From Blastocatellia bacterium (GTDB lineage Bacteria; Acidobacteriota; Blastocatellia; HR10): a stretch of 64,000 bases of DNA. The DNA is taken from positions 1-64,000 of the forward strand of contig JANWYV010000014.1 of assembly GCA_025055075.1 (NCBI GenBank). Reading direction: 5' to 3'. Under the pieces are notes generated by a model that did not search any database, was not told the origin of the DNA, and saw only the letters and a list, made by a program, of their open reading frames with translations. Shown here in pieces: positions 54,592 through 63,257 of this stretch. Made by a program: the position numbers and the translations under genes. Each line of letters begins with the position of its first letter. Positions within the stretch are counted from its first letter, which is position 1.

Positions 54592-56256
54592 TCAAGAAGC
54601 TCCGCGCGCCGATTCGCCTTCCGCAAACGTCTCGGAAGGCATCTCGGAAATAGGAAGGCGGATGATGACCTCGCACCCTTGACCGAGTTGACACAGGAGC
54701 TGAAGCTCTCCGCCTAGGCTCTCGACGATTCGTTTGGCCGTGTAGAGGCCCAGTCCGCTTCCTGTCGGTTTGGTCGTGAAAAACGGCTTGAAGAGATTGC
54801 GCGCTGCTTCTTCGGTCAGGCCGGGCCCCGTATCTCTGACGATGATGAGGATCGTACCATTGGACTGACGGCTCTCGATGAAAAGATCGCCCCCGTCGCT
54901 CATGGCTTCCAGAGCGTTGTTCACGATGTTCTCCAGGCAGTGATAGAGCTGACGTTCATCGGCGAGAATCGGGGGGACAGGGCCAAGATCCAAATGCCAC
55001 CGAATCGGCGCTCTGTGGCGCAGGGTCTCCATCTTCTCGTGGGCCAGCAGTTCGAGGATCTCGTTGACGTTCACCGGATGGCGCTCAGTCGAGTACTTCA
55101 GCGCGGCGAATTTCACGAAATCCTGTACCGTCTCTTCCAATCGGGAGGCCTCTTGGGCGATGGCGGTGGCGAACCGGCGATGCGGGGAATGCTCATCGAG
55201 CTTCTTCTGAAGGTGTCGAGCGAGCCCGCCGATGGCGACGACCGGATTTTTGATCATATGCGTCAGTTGCAGCATCATCTCGGCGATCGCAGCTTCTTCT
55301 CGAAGACGAACGATTGTCTGTTGATGCTCTCGGATGCGCCGATAGGCTTCTTCGAGCATCTCCATCTTCTCGCGCAATTCCGCATAGGCGAGAGCCCGCT
55401 CCAAAGCGACGGCGATCTCTACAGCGAACAACTCCATGGCGAGCCGATCCTCGGCCGAGATCGGGCGCCTCGTCAGAAAGTTATCGAGCAGCAGCACGCC
55501 CAAGGGTTGCTCCTCGTGAGAGAGCAATGGGACGATCCAGAAGGTCACATTCCCATAAAATTCTCGCAGCGCCTCAGGCAGCGGCGTCTCCGCCGTGATC
55601 TCCAACACGCGGCCCGCCTCTGGCACATGCGGGATGGGCAGCGAGAAGGCTTCGCGAAACGGCGAGTCCGAGAGCATGAAGCGAAAGCGCTCCAGCCACA
55701 GCCGGAATTTCTCCCGCTCTCGAGCGAAGGCTTCCGGGGAATAGTCCAAGAGGTCGGCCAGCGTCACGCCTCGTTCCGTGACCTCTCGCCAGATGCGCGC
55801 CGCTTCCTCCTCATCGCGTGGGCCGAGAGCGAAATATCCGCGCAGTTGACCTTCCTCGACCAGAAGGGCGAGCGCGCGATTGAACCCAAGGCTCCCGCCA
55901 GCCGTGAAAGCGACCAAGCCTTTGTAGAGGATCTCATCCGGATCAAGCGCCAACTGCAAGCTGCGCGAGAGATGCCGGAGGATGTCCAGCAACTCCTCTT
56001 TGATTTGGAGCGTGCGGAGGATCGGGGGGCATCGGTTCAAGGCTTCATCGAGGATCACCGTCAACGCTTCAAGGAGGGGACCGCCGGTGCGCCGCACGTC
56101 GGCGAGGTCGCGACGCAACTCATCGCAGCCGATGCATTTCTCTCGATTTCGACGCCGCACGTCCGAGAGCAGATGCGCGTCCTGCGCGCCGAGATACGGA
56201 CACGCCGTCGGATCGTCGGCGATCAGCCAGCAATAGCTGTCCCCCACGCGCGCCAT
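54592..56256 (-). CDS. Soluble GAF-domain histidine kinase with N-terminal Cys cluster
   Basis: About 554 residues, no membrane segment. Residues 1-50 carry C9, C19, C41 and C44 (C-x9-C-x21-C-x2-C), possibly metal or Fe-S binding. A GAF-like domain (about 90-285) and a coiled-coil (about 290-325) follow. The HisKA helix has H333 in QLTHMIKNPVVAIGG, and the HATPase domain has N-box ENIVNNALEAM, G1 DTGPGL and G2 GSGLGL. It should sense a cytoplasmic signal and phosphorylate the next gene's receiver. I prefer the ATG at 56256; a TTG at 56268 is in frame. Confidence 0.9.
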   Translation of the reverse strand: MARVGDSYCWLIADDPTACPYLGAQDAHLLSDVRRRNREKCIGCDELRRDLADVRRTGGPLLEALTVILDEALNRCPPILRTLQIKEELLDILRHLSRSLQLALDPDEILYKGLVAFTAGGSLGFNRALALLVEEGQLRGYFALGPRDEEEAARIWREVTERGVTLADLLDYSPEAFAREREKFRLWLERFRFMLSDSPFREAFSLPIPHVPEAGRVLEITAETPLPEALREFYGNVTFWIVPLLSHEEQPLGVLLLDNFLTRRPISAEDRLAMELFAVEIAVALERALAYAELREKMEMLEEAYRRIREHQQTIVRLREEAAIAEMMLQLTHMIKNPVVAIGGLARHLQKKLDEHSPHRRFATAIAQEASRLEETVQDFVKFAALKYSTERHPVNVNEILELLAHEKMETLRHRAPIRWHLDLGPVPPILADERQLYHCLENIVNNALEAMSDGGDLFIESRQSNGTILIIVRDTGPGLTEEAARNLFKPFFTTKPTGSGLGLYTAKRIVESLGGELQLLCQLGQGCEVIIRLPISEMPSETFAEGESARGAS

Positions 56257-56302
56257 ACTTCCCTGCAAAGGGTATCATCAATGCGCCCCTCGGGCAAACG
56301 TT

Positions 56303-56315
56303 CCGTCTGAGACGG
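56303..56315. promoter_or_regulatory. Perfect 6-bp inverted repeat upstream of the kinase operon
   Basis: CCGTCT-G-AGACGG, about 50 bases before the kinase start in the 120-base gap. It could be an operator. No assigned regulator. Confidence 0.25.
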
Positions 56316-56376
56316 CTGCTTGCACTCGGGCTCTAAGGCTCCCTATTTCCTGAGCGCTCCAGATTGCCCCGCGCTT

Positions 56377-59300
56377 TTAAAATTCCAGGCGCAGGCCCAG
56401 CTCGAGCGTGCGCGGACGGCGCGCCGCGCGAGGCTGCAGGAAGACGGATCGGCCCTCGCGCTCATCTAGCGGCCCGTAAAATCCCGTCATGATGAAGTTC
56501 GGCGTGTTGAAGAGATTGTACGCGTTCACCCAAGGACGAAGCACCAGACGCTCGCCCGCGCGAATGGTTCGAGAAAAGCGCACGTCCACGCGCCGCGTCC
56601 CCGGACCCCGACCCACGTTCCGACCGAGCGTCCCGTTGGTTCCGATCGTCGGGAAGAGAAATTGCGCGGCCATTGCCTCCGAGCGCGCCGTATCGCCCGG
56701 CTTCACGAAGCGAATCGGTCCTCGACCGAGGAAATGAGGCCGATCGGTCAGCGTATCACTCAGATTTCGATCCTGCGCGTTCGTCGTGATATTGAATGGG
56801 CGGCCCGAGGAGAACGTCACAATCGGCGTTAACTCCAATCCCCCGAGCGCCCTGGGCATTCCCAGCGTGCCGCTCAAAACGAAGCGATGGCGTTCGTCCG
56901 TTCGCCCCAGGCCGCGCTCGAGCGCAAGATTGAATTCGTCCTGTGGCGAGCTGGTGTTGAGGTCCATGAGATCAATCAGCTTAGAGAGCGTGTAGGAGAC
57001 GCGAAATCGGAGATGGCGAGCGAAACGCGCGCTCGCGATCACATGAAGGCCGTGATAGGTCGCTTGGCCATCGGACTGAAGCTGCTCGATCTCTCCAAGA
57101 TTGGGATTCGGACGGAGCCTACGCACGGCGTTCAACGCGGCAAGCACGGGATCGGTCGTCGTCGCGCCTCCACCCAGCGCGTTCAGGCCATAAACGCGAA
57201 TGCGGTTGGCACCACTGCCAACGTCGCGCGAGCGCGTGGCGCTCAGATCAAATCGGACGAAGCGAATGCCCACATCGGCGATCTGGCGGGCGCTGTTGTC
57301 GAAGGCGGTCTTCCCATCGGGAGCCTTCACCACGCCAGGGAATCCTTCGGGCGGATCGAGGAGAAAAGCCACGAATCCACCCAGAGGTGGAATTGGCGCA
57401 TTCACGTTGCGACCGCGCCAGAGTCGAAGCGTGCGGTTGAAGACATAGCTGACTTCGAGCGTGAGCGTTCGGCCAAATTGCCGTTCGATCCCCAAGCTGC
57501 TTTGTACGCTGTACGGGATTCGAAGATCCGGCGAGAGACGACGTGTGTTTTGGATCGGGCGGATGAGATCGCGGACCAGCGGATGCGTCGGATCGTTGGG
57601 GAAGATGTTGGGGAAGCCCCCGATTCGGTTCAGCTCTTCCAAACGTCCGGTCGCGCCGGGTCCGCTGCCGAGGTCAATCTCGAACAGGCGCGATTGCACG
57701 GCGAAGTCTTCCAGAGTCCGCAGCAGGACGCGGTTGTAGAAGACGCCGATGCCACTTCGGAGCACCGTCTGGGCGCGATGGCCGGGAGCCCATGCCAGGG
57801 CCAGGCGCGGGCCCCAATTGTTCTTATCGTGATCGAGCGCGGTCTCTCGATCATACCGGAGGCCGAAAGTGAGCGTCAGATTCGGACGCGCACGCCATTC
57901 CTCCTGGAGGAAACCGCCGAGAATCGTATTGTGGATGGGCTGTTCGGGCTGACCGATCCGCTGCCGATAACGCGAGGGGGTGCCGGCGACGAAGTCTCCG
58001 AAGCTCGGGAAGTTGTAGAAGCCGAAGAAGAGGTGGAGCTGTCGCGTCGCCGAGCGCAGATGCATGATGTCGGCGCCGAGCTTGAACGTGTGAGGTCCCG
58101 ATTGTCGGGTGAGCGCACCCGCCCATTGGAAGCGACGTTCCGCGCGCGTCTCAGGAAATCCCGCCGCTCCCGCGATGAAGCCGCTCGCGACCGGGAGCGT
58201 CAGGCCGCGACTGCTGCCGACGATCACGCCCGGGCGCATCACGCTCGGCGTCACATTGGGCGTGAGCGCCGAATACTGGAAGCGAAGCTGAGCGAAGAGC
58301 CGCGAGCCGATCGCCCAAGTGTCTTGGATGGCATAGGCCATGGAATTGCGACGTCGGTTGAAGAGGCCTTCGCGAAGCGTCGCTCCTTGATCGCGCGCGC
58401 GCAGCCGATTGGTGCGAGTGATGTCGAAACGCAAGAGGAGCTGGTGCGCTCCTCCGAATGCCGCGTCGAACCGACCGCTCGCGTATGTGCGATGGCCGAG
58501 CGCGCTCACTTCGTCCTCGAAGAGAGCAACCTGAACGCCATCGCGCACGAAAGGCCGACCGGTGGGCGTCTCCTGCAGGGGATAGGCCGGATTCGCGCGC
58601 GGATCCACCGGAAGCAGGGCGATGATGGCGTCCGTATCCGGCTCTTCCTGACGTTCGATGACGCCGAAGAAGAAGAACCGATCGCGACGGATCGGACCGC
58701 CGAGCCGACCACCGTATTCGCGCCGTTGAAACGGGGCGCGCTTCTGTCCACGCGCATTGCGGAAGAAGCTATTGGCGTTGAGGCTCTCGTCTTGAAAGTC
58801 ACCGAAGATCGCTCCGCGGAATTGGTTCGCTCCGCGACGGGTGAAGAAGTTGAGGCGACCGCCAGAGGCGCGCCCATATTCGGCGGAGAATTGGTTGGTG
58901 ATGATTTGGACTTCGGCGATGGATTCCAAACTGGGGATCGCGCGCTCGCGCGCCGTGCGATCATCGTTGTTGTCGAAACCATCTATGGTGATGTTGTTCG
59001 AGTATGCGCGTCCGCCCGAGAGCGAGAAGATGCCCGCTTCTTGTGGGGGGTCCGCCACGACGTCGCGCGTCGCGGGATCGCCGAGATCGCGCGTCTCAAA
59101 AGGTTCGGCTTGGACGCTCGCGAAGAGGAAGACGAGATCGAGCGGATTCCTCCCATTGATCGGGAGGGCCTCGATCTCCTCGCTTCGCAAACTCAGACCG
59201 ACGACCGTGCGCGTCGGATCGAGCGTCTCTGTATCGGTGACCGTGACGACTTCGACGAGGCTCCCGGGGCGAAGCCGCAGGTCCAGGCGCTGGGTGTGTC

Positions 59301-59610
59301 CGGCCTTCAGCAGCAGCTCGCGATATTCGAAGGGGGAGAAGCCCGGCGCTTCCGCGCGAAGCGCATACGTTCCCGGAGGGAGCATCGCCAGCCGGTACCA
59401 TCCGCGTGCGTCGCTGGTGGCCGTTCGTTTCATTCCGGTCTGCTGCTCGATGAGCGCGATCGTCGCTCCCGGAATCACCGCCTCCGTCGGATCGAGGACA
59501 AATCCTTCCAATGCCGCGTGGTCCAAGTCGTTGGCCCATCCGTTTGGTCTTGTGATGAGCAGAAGGCTCGTCGCGAATGCGATGAGGAGAAGAATGAGAG
59601 GGCGAATCAT
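56377..59610 (-). CDS. Large TonB-dependent receptor, Oar-like, with carboxypeptidase-regulatory-like domain
   Basis: 1077-residue outer-membrane receptor of the type abundant in Acidobacteriota. A signal peptide (1-27) is followed by a CarboxypepD_reg-like domain (about 33-115, LEGFVLDPTEAVIPGATIAL). A plug follows with LPINGRNPLDLVFL and NNITIDGFDNNDDRTARER, then a long barrel ending in LELGLRLEF with the terminal Phe required for membrane insertion. Cargo unknown; relatives are linked to saccharide or peptide uptake. GGAGGGG five bases before the ATG at 59610 fixes the start. No transporter genes accompany it. Confidence 0.92.
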   Translation of the reverse strand: MIRPLILLLIAFATSLLLITRPNGWANDLDHAALEGFVLDPTEAVIPGATIALIEQQTGMKRTATSDARGWYRLAMLPPGTYALRAEAPGFSPFEYRELLLKAGHTQRLDLRLRPGSLVEVVTVTDTETLDPTRTVVGLSLRSEEIEALPINGRNPLDLVFLFASVQAEPFETRDLGDPATRDVVADPPQEAGIFSLSGGRAYSNNITIDGFDNNDDRTARERAIPSLESIAEVQIITNQFSAEYGRASGGRLNFFTRRGANQFRGAIFGDFQDESLNANSFFRNARGQKRAPFQRREYGGRLGGPIRRDRFFFFGVIERQEEPDTDAIIALLPVDPRANPAYPLQETPTGRPFVRDGVQVALFEDEVSALGHRTYASGRFDAAFGGAHQLLLRFDITRTNRLRARDQGATLREGLFNRRRNSMAYAIQDTWAIGSRLFAQLRFQYSALTPNVTPSVMRPGVIVGSSRGLTLPVASGFIAGAAGFPETRAERRFQWAGALTRQSGPHTFKLGADIMHLRSATRQLHLFFGFYNFPSFGDFVAGTPSRYRQRIGQPEQPIHNTILGGFLQEEWRARPNLTLTFGLRYDRETALDHDKNNWGPRLALAWAPGHRAQTVLRSGIGVFYNRVLLRTLEDFAVQSRLFEIDLGSGPGATGRLEELNRIGGFPNIFPNDPTHPLVRDLIRPIQNTRRLSPDLRIPYSVQSSLGIERQFGRTLTLEVSYVFNRTLRLWRGRNVNAPIPPLGGFVAFLLDPPEGFPGVVKAPDGKTAFDNSARQIADVGIRFVRFDLSATRSRDVGSGANRIRVYGLNALGGGATTTDPVLAALNAVRRLRPNPNLGEIEQLQSDGQATYHGLHVIASARFARHLRFRVSYTLSKLIDLMDLNTSSPQDEFNLALERGLGRTDERHRFVLSGTLGMPRALGGLELTPIVTFSSGRPFNITTNAQDRNLSDTLTDRPHFLGRGPIRFVKPGDTARSEAMAAQFLFPTIGTNGTLGRNVGRGPGTRRVDVRFSRTIRAGERLVLRPWVNAYNLFNTPNFIMTGFYGPLDEREGRSVFLQPRAARRPRTLELGLRLEF

Positions 59611-59656
59611 GGAACCCCTCCGACAATGGAAAGATGTCGGATCGTCCCTCGGCGCT

Positions 59657-60166
59657 TCAGGCAAACACTTTCGCGTAGAGGGTGACCTCGGCCGTGTCCG
59701 TCAGTTCCGCGAGCAATTGAGAGAACGGCTTTCCGAGAACAGGATGGCAGCCGTCAGGGTAGATCTCACACAGAGGAACCAGCACAAATCTCCGCTGATG
59801 GAGGCGCGGATGCGGGAGGATGAGCTGCACGTCTTCGGTCTGAAGCGTGAGGACTCGATCTTCGTAGAGCAAGAGGTCGAGATCAATCGTGCGCGGGCCC
59901 TTGGGGATGAGGCGTTCGCGCCCGAGCGCCCGTTCGATCGCCTGACAGGCGCGGAGCAAGGCGATGGGATCCAGCGGCGTGCGCAGGGCGATGACCTGAT
60001 TGAGAAAGCGAGGTTGATCGCGGACGTCCACCGGCTCAGTCTCGTAGAGAGAGGAGCAGCGTTCCAATATCCCGTAGTGGGACAAAGCCCGTCGCGCGCC
60101 CGCAAGATAGGCCTCCCGATCGCCGAGGTTTGATCCAAGTCCGATGAATGCGATATGCTCCCTCAT
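59657..60166 (-). CDS. folK: Hydroxymethyldihydropterin pyrophosphokinase
   Basis: Transfers pyrophosphate from ATP to 6-hydroxymethyl-7,8-dihydropterin in folate synthesis. About 169 residues. Signatures are FIGLGSNLGDRE at the start, RTIDLDLLLYEDRV (the Mg-binding DxD) and LPHPRLHQRRFVLVPLCEI. The ATG at 60166 fits the family; the longer frame to 60292 does not. folB and folP are not adjacent, and the neighbour rlmI diverges. Confidence 0.95.
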   Translation of the reverse strand: MREHIAFIGLGSNLGDREAYLAGARRALSHYGILERCSSLYETEPVDVRDQPRFLNQVIALRTPLDPIALLRACQAIERALGRERLIPKGPRTIDLDLLLYEDRVLTLQTEDVQLILPHPRLHQRRFVLVPLCEIYPDGCHPVLGKPFSQLLAELTDTAEVTLYAKVFA

Positions 60167-60263
60167 TCGGTTTGAATCCGAAGCGCACGTCTTCAGGAGC
60201 GTGCCTTCCATTCCGGGCCTGGAGGTCGCTCCGGAAGGAGAGAGAGTGTAAACCAAAGCGCCG

Positions 60264-61433
60264 ATGTCGTCAACGAAGACAGTTACGATCACGATGCGCG
60301 GAGCCGCGCGCTTACAGAGCGGGCACCTTTGGGTTTATGCCGCGGATTTGGTGGATGCGGGAGGGGCGCAGGGCGGGGAGATCGTCGCCGTGGCCGATAC
60401 GCGGGGGAGACGGCTCGGCTGGGCTCTCTATAGCGATCGCTCGCAGATCGCGTTGCGATGGATCGCTGAGCCAGACCTGGAGATCACTCGCGCGTTCTGG
60501 CGCGAGCGGCTCCTGCGCGCAGCAGACCTCCGCCATCGGATGCTCGGTGATGTCGAAGCCTATCGGCTCGTTTTCGCGGAGAGCGATCGGCTGCCCTCGC
60601 TCATTATTGATCGCTATGGGGACTGCTTCGTCCTGCAAACGCTCTCGCAGGGGATGGAGGCATTGAAGCCGCTTTGGGTGGATCTGCTGGTGGAGCTGTT
60701 CGCGCCGCGCGCGATCGTCGAGCGCAATGATGTGAAGGTGCGCGCGCTCGAGGGATTGCCGCTGACGAAGGGCGTGCTCTACGGGACGGTACCCGAGCAC
60801 GTGGAGGTCACGTTGGGCGAAGGGCGATTCCAGATAGACGTGTTGCAGGGGCAGAAGACGGGGGCATTCCTCGATCAGCAGGAGAATTATCGAGCGGCCG
60901 CTCGCTATGCGCGAGGGCGCGTCTTGGACGGCTTTTGTTACGGTGGCGGCTTCGCTGTGCATTTGGCCGCTCGCGCCGAGAGTGTGCTGGCCGTGGACAT
61001 CTCCGCCGAGGCCGTGGAACAAGCCCGTCGAAATGCGGAGAGAAATAGCCGGACGAACGTGACCGTCGTCGAAGGGAATGTCTTCGACCTCTTGCGGGAA
61101 CTGGATCAGCGACAGGAACGCTTCGACCTGATCGTGCTCGATCCCCCGGCCTTCGCCAAGAGTCGCGCGGCCGTCCCTGGTGCGCTGCGCGGATACAAGG
61201 AGATCAACTTGCGCGCTCTTCGACTCCTGCAACCGGAGGGCGTGCTGGTGACGTGCAGTTGCTCCTACCACATGAGCGAAGAGATGTTTCTCGAAATGTT
61301 GCGCGCAGCTGCCGCCGATGCCCGGCGTTCGGTGCGAATCCTCGAACGGCGAACGCAGGCCTCCGATCATCCGATCCTGCTCTCGATGCCGGAGACGCAT
61401 TATCTCAAGTGCGTGATCCTGCAGGTGTTCTGA
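60264..61433 (+). CDS. rlmI: RlmI-like 23S rRNA m5C methyltransferase
   Basis: 389 residues. An N-terminal PUA domain (about 1-75, LQSGHLWVYAADL) and a central linker are followed by a Rossmann SAM domain. The SAM site is VLDGFCYGGGFAVHLAA, the active stretch is LIVLDPPAFAKS and the catalytic Cys lies in TCSCSYHMS. It methylates C5 of a cytosine in 23S rRNA (C1962 in E. coli). The start is not firm: the ATG at 60264 lacks a ribosome site and an ATG at 60294 is in frame. Confidence 0.92.
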   Translation: MSSTKTVTITMRGAARLQSGHLWVYAADLVDAGGAQGGEIVAVADTRGRRLGWALYSDRSQIALRWIAEPDLEITRAFWRERLLRAADLRHRMLGDVEAYRLVFAESDRLPSLIIDRYGDCFVLQTLSQGMEALKPLWVDLLVELFAPRAIVERNDVKVRALEGLPLTKGVLYGTVPEHVEVTLGEGRFQIDVLQGQKTGAFLDQQENYRAAARYARGRVLDGFCYGGGFAVHLAARAESVLAVDISAEAVEQARRNAERNSRTNVTVVEGNVFDLLRELDQRQERFDLIVLDPPAFAKSRAAVPGALRGYKEINLRALRLLQPEGVLVTCSCSYHMSEEMFLEMLRAAAADARRSVRILERRTQASDHPILLSMPETHYLKCVILQVF

Positions 61434-61461
61434 AGCCCTGGGAGAGCGTCTCGGCCCAAGG

Positions 61462-61467
61462 TATAAT
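61462..61467 (+). promoter_or_regulatory. -10 element of the glycine-zipper protein gene
   Basis: Perfect TATAAT, 35 bases before the ATG, in the gap after rlmI; the -35 box is unclear. Confidence 0.45.
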
Positions 61468-61501
61468 TCTCCTTGAGCATGGGAGATTCGCGAGGAGGGA
61501 G

Positions 61502-62197
61502 ATGATGAACAGCCGATGGCGAATCCCAGTGAGCGTGATCCTCGGGCTGGCGATGGCGCGCGGGTTCTTCGCGGTGCCTCAAGAGGCCGCGACGGTCACG
61601 GTTGCTGAGGGCACCGTCCTGCGGCTCGCGCTGCAAACGCCGGTGAGCACGAAGATCAGCGAGGTCGGCGATCCGGTGCGAGCGACGTTGTACGATGATC
61701 TCTTAGTAGAGGGAAAGCTCGTGCTGGAACGCGGAGCTGAATTCTTGGGCCGCGTCACGCATGTCAAGCCGGCGCGTCGCGGGCAGCGGCAATCGGAGTT
61801 GGCGCTCGTATTCGATCGCATGCGCACGTCATATGGCGTAGAGCCGGTGGCGACCACGCTGGTAGCTATTGATGATTGGCAGGGAGATCGAAAGGTTCGG
61901 GCTGATGAAGAAGGCGTGGCGCATGGAGGTCGCAGCGGCGAGCGCACGTTCCGAAATGTGTATCGCGGGGCGCACGTCGGTTTGGCGGCAGGCTCAGCCG
62001 TCGGATTGATCACCGGCAGCGGGAAGGCGGCGGGCATCGTGATCGCCAGCACGCTTGGGGGGGCAGTGCTCATGACCAAAGGCGAAGACCTGCGCCTGAA
62101 TCCGGGAACGATCCTTCGCGTGCGCGTGGAACGCCCGCTCTCGCTTCCCGTGATCCGTTCACTGCCCGAGTCGCGGCGTCCGGGAGAGCGCTCGTGA
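61502..62197 (+). CDS. Secreted glycine-zipper protein of unknown function
   Basis: About 231 residues. A signal peptide (about 1-30) is followed by a beta-rich domain with VAEGTVLRLALQTPVSTKISEVGDPV and KLVLERGAEFLGRVTHVKPA. A Gly/Ala membrane-like zipper (AHVGLAAGSAVGLITGSGKAAG) and a short beta tail come next. It resembles envelope proteins with a VirB10/TrbI-like fold found near housekeeping genes in Acidobacteriota. GAGGAGGGAG directly precedes two tandem ATGs (61502, 61505). Function unknown; an envelope-stabilising role is a guess. Confidence 0.7.
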   Translation: MMNSRWRIPVSVILGLAMARGFFAVPQEAATVTVAEGTVLRLALQTPVSTKISEVGDPVRATLYDDLLVEGKLVLERGAEFLGRVTHVKPARRGQRQSELALVFDRMRTSYGVEPVATTLVAIDDWQGDRKVRADEEGVAHGGRSGERTFRNVYRGAHVGLAAGSAVGLITGSGKAAGIVIASTLGGAVLMTKGEDLRLNPGTILRVRVERPLSLPVIRSLPESRRPGERS

Positions 62198-62206
62198 GTC
62201 CGACGT

Positions 62207-63136
62207 TCAGAGCTGGATGCTCTCGAGGAGCGCGCGCACGGCCTCAGCCGAACGATGCAAGGCGGCGTGCTCTTCAGGCGTCAGGCTGATTTCGATGATC
62301 TGCTCCACACCCGAGGCTCCGAGCTTCACCGGAACGCCGATGAAGACGCCCTTGATGCCGTATTCCCCATCCAGATAAACGGAGCACGGGCGAATCTTCT
62401 TCTTATCCTTGAGCACGGCCTCGATCATCTCCACAACGGCGGCTGATGGAGCATAGTAAGCCGATCCTGCCTTGAGCAGACTCACGATCTCAGCCCCTCC
62501 CTCGCGCGTGCGTTTGACGATCGCCTCGATCTTCTCCTTCGGCAGCAAATCCGTGAGCGGAATGCCCGCGACTGAGGAATATCGCACCAGCGGAACCATC
62601 TCATCGCCGTGCGAGCCGAGGACAAAGGCGAAAACGTCCTCGACCGAGACGCCGAGCTCCTCCGCGATGAAATAGCGCATGCGGGCCGTATCGAGAATGC
62701 CGGCCATGCCGAAGACGCGCTCGCGCGGAAAGCCCGAGACCTTGTAGGCCACATAGGCCATCGCATCCAGGGGGTTGGAGACGACAATGAGGATGGCATT
62801 CGGAGAATATTTGACGACCTCTTGCGTGACGCTGCGGACGATGTCCGTATTAATGGTGACGAGATCGGATCGGCTCATCCCCGGTTTGCGGGGCACACCG
62901 GCGGCGATGACGACGATGTCGGAATCGGCCGTCTCGCGATAGCCGTTTGATCCGATGACGCGAACGTCACGGTCGAGAATGGGCGTGGACTCGGCCAGGT
63001 CCAGGGCTTTCCCTTGTGGCAAGCCTTCGATGATGTCCACGAGCACGACGTCGCCCAACTCTTTATCCACAAGGCGATGAGCGACCGTCGCGCCGACGTT
63101 GCCAGCGCCGACGATGGTGATCTTCTTTCGTGCCAT
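62207..63136 (-). CDS. mdh: Malate dehydrogenase, LDH-like type
   Basis: 309 residues, TCA-cycle oxidation of malate to oxaloacetate with NAD+. The NAD loop is [14 protein letters not shown], the acidic residue of strand 2 is in LVDIIEG, substrate Arg are in [13 protein letters not shown] and the catalytic His in [10 protein letters not shown]. Arg in PRKPGMSR (where lactate dehydrogenases have Gln) marks malate specificity. AGGAGGAACT precedes the ATG. Downstream of icd on the same strand with a 121-base gap, probably a TCA-cycle unit. Confidence 0.96.
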   Translation of the reverse strand: MARKKITIVGAGNVGATVAHRLVDKELGDVVLVDIIEGLPQGKALDLAESTPILDRDVRVIGSNGYRETADSDIVVIAAGVPRKPGMSRSDLVTINTDIVRSVTQEVVKYSPNAILIVVSNPLDAMAYVAYKVSGFPRERVFGMAGILDTARMRYFIAEELGVSVEDVFAFVLGSHGDEMVPLVRYSSVAGIPLTDLLPKEKIEAIVKRTREGGAEIVSLLKAGSAYYAPSAAVVEMIEAVLKDKKKIRPCSVYLDGEYGIKGVFIGVPVKLGASGVEQIIEISLTPEEHAALHRSAEAVRALLESIQL

Positions 63137-63257
63137 AGTTCCTCCTGATGATGATCAAACACCCACCACGGGAGCGCGCTCGTCAGCGCGCTCGACCAGA
63201 GACATACTCCTCCCGAAAACATGCGCGAGCCGCCAGACGTGCCGCGGGCGTCTCCCG

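Noticed and set aside
56887-59685. 932-codon open frame opposite the large TonB receptor
   Set aside because: Long antisense frames arise from GC-rich codon bias. It is full of Arg/Glu/Asp runs, has no signal or family motif, and the opposite frame is a clear receptor with start, signal peptide and terminal Phe.
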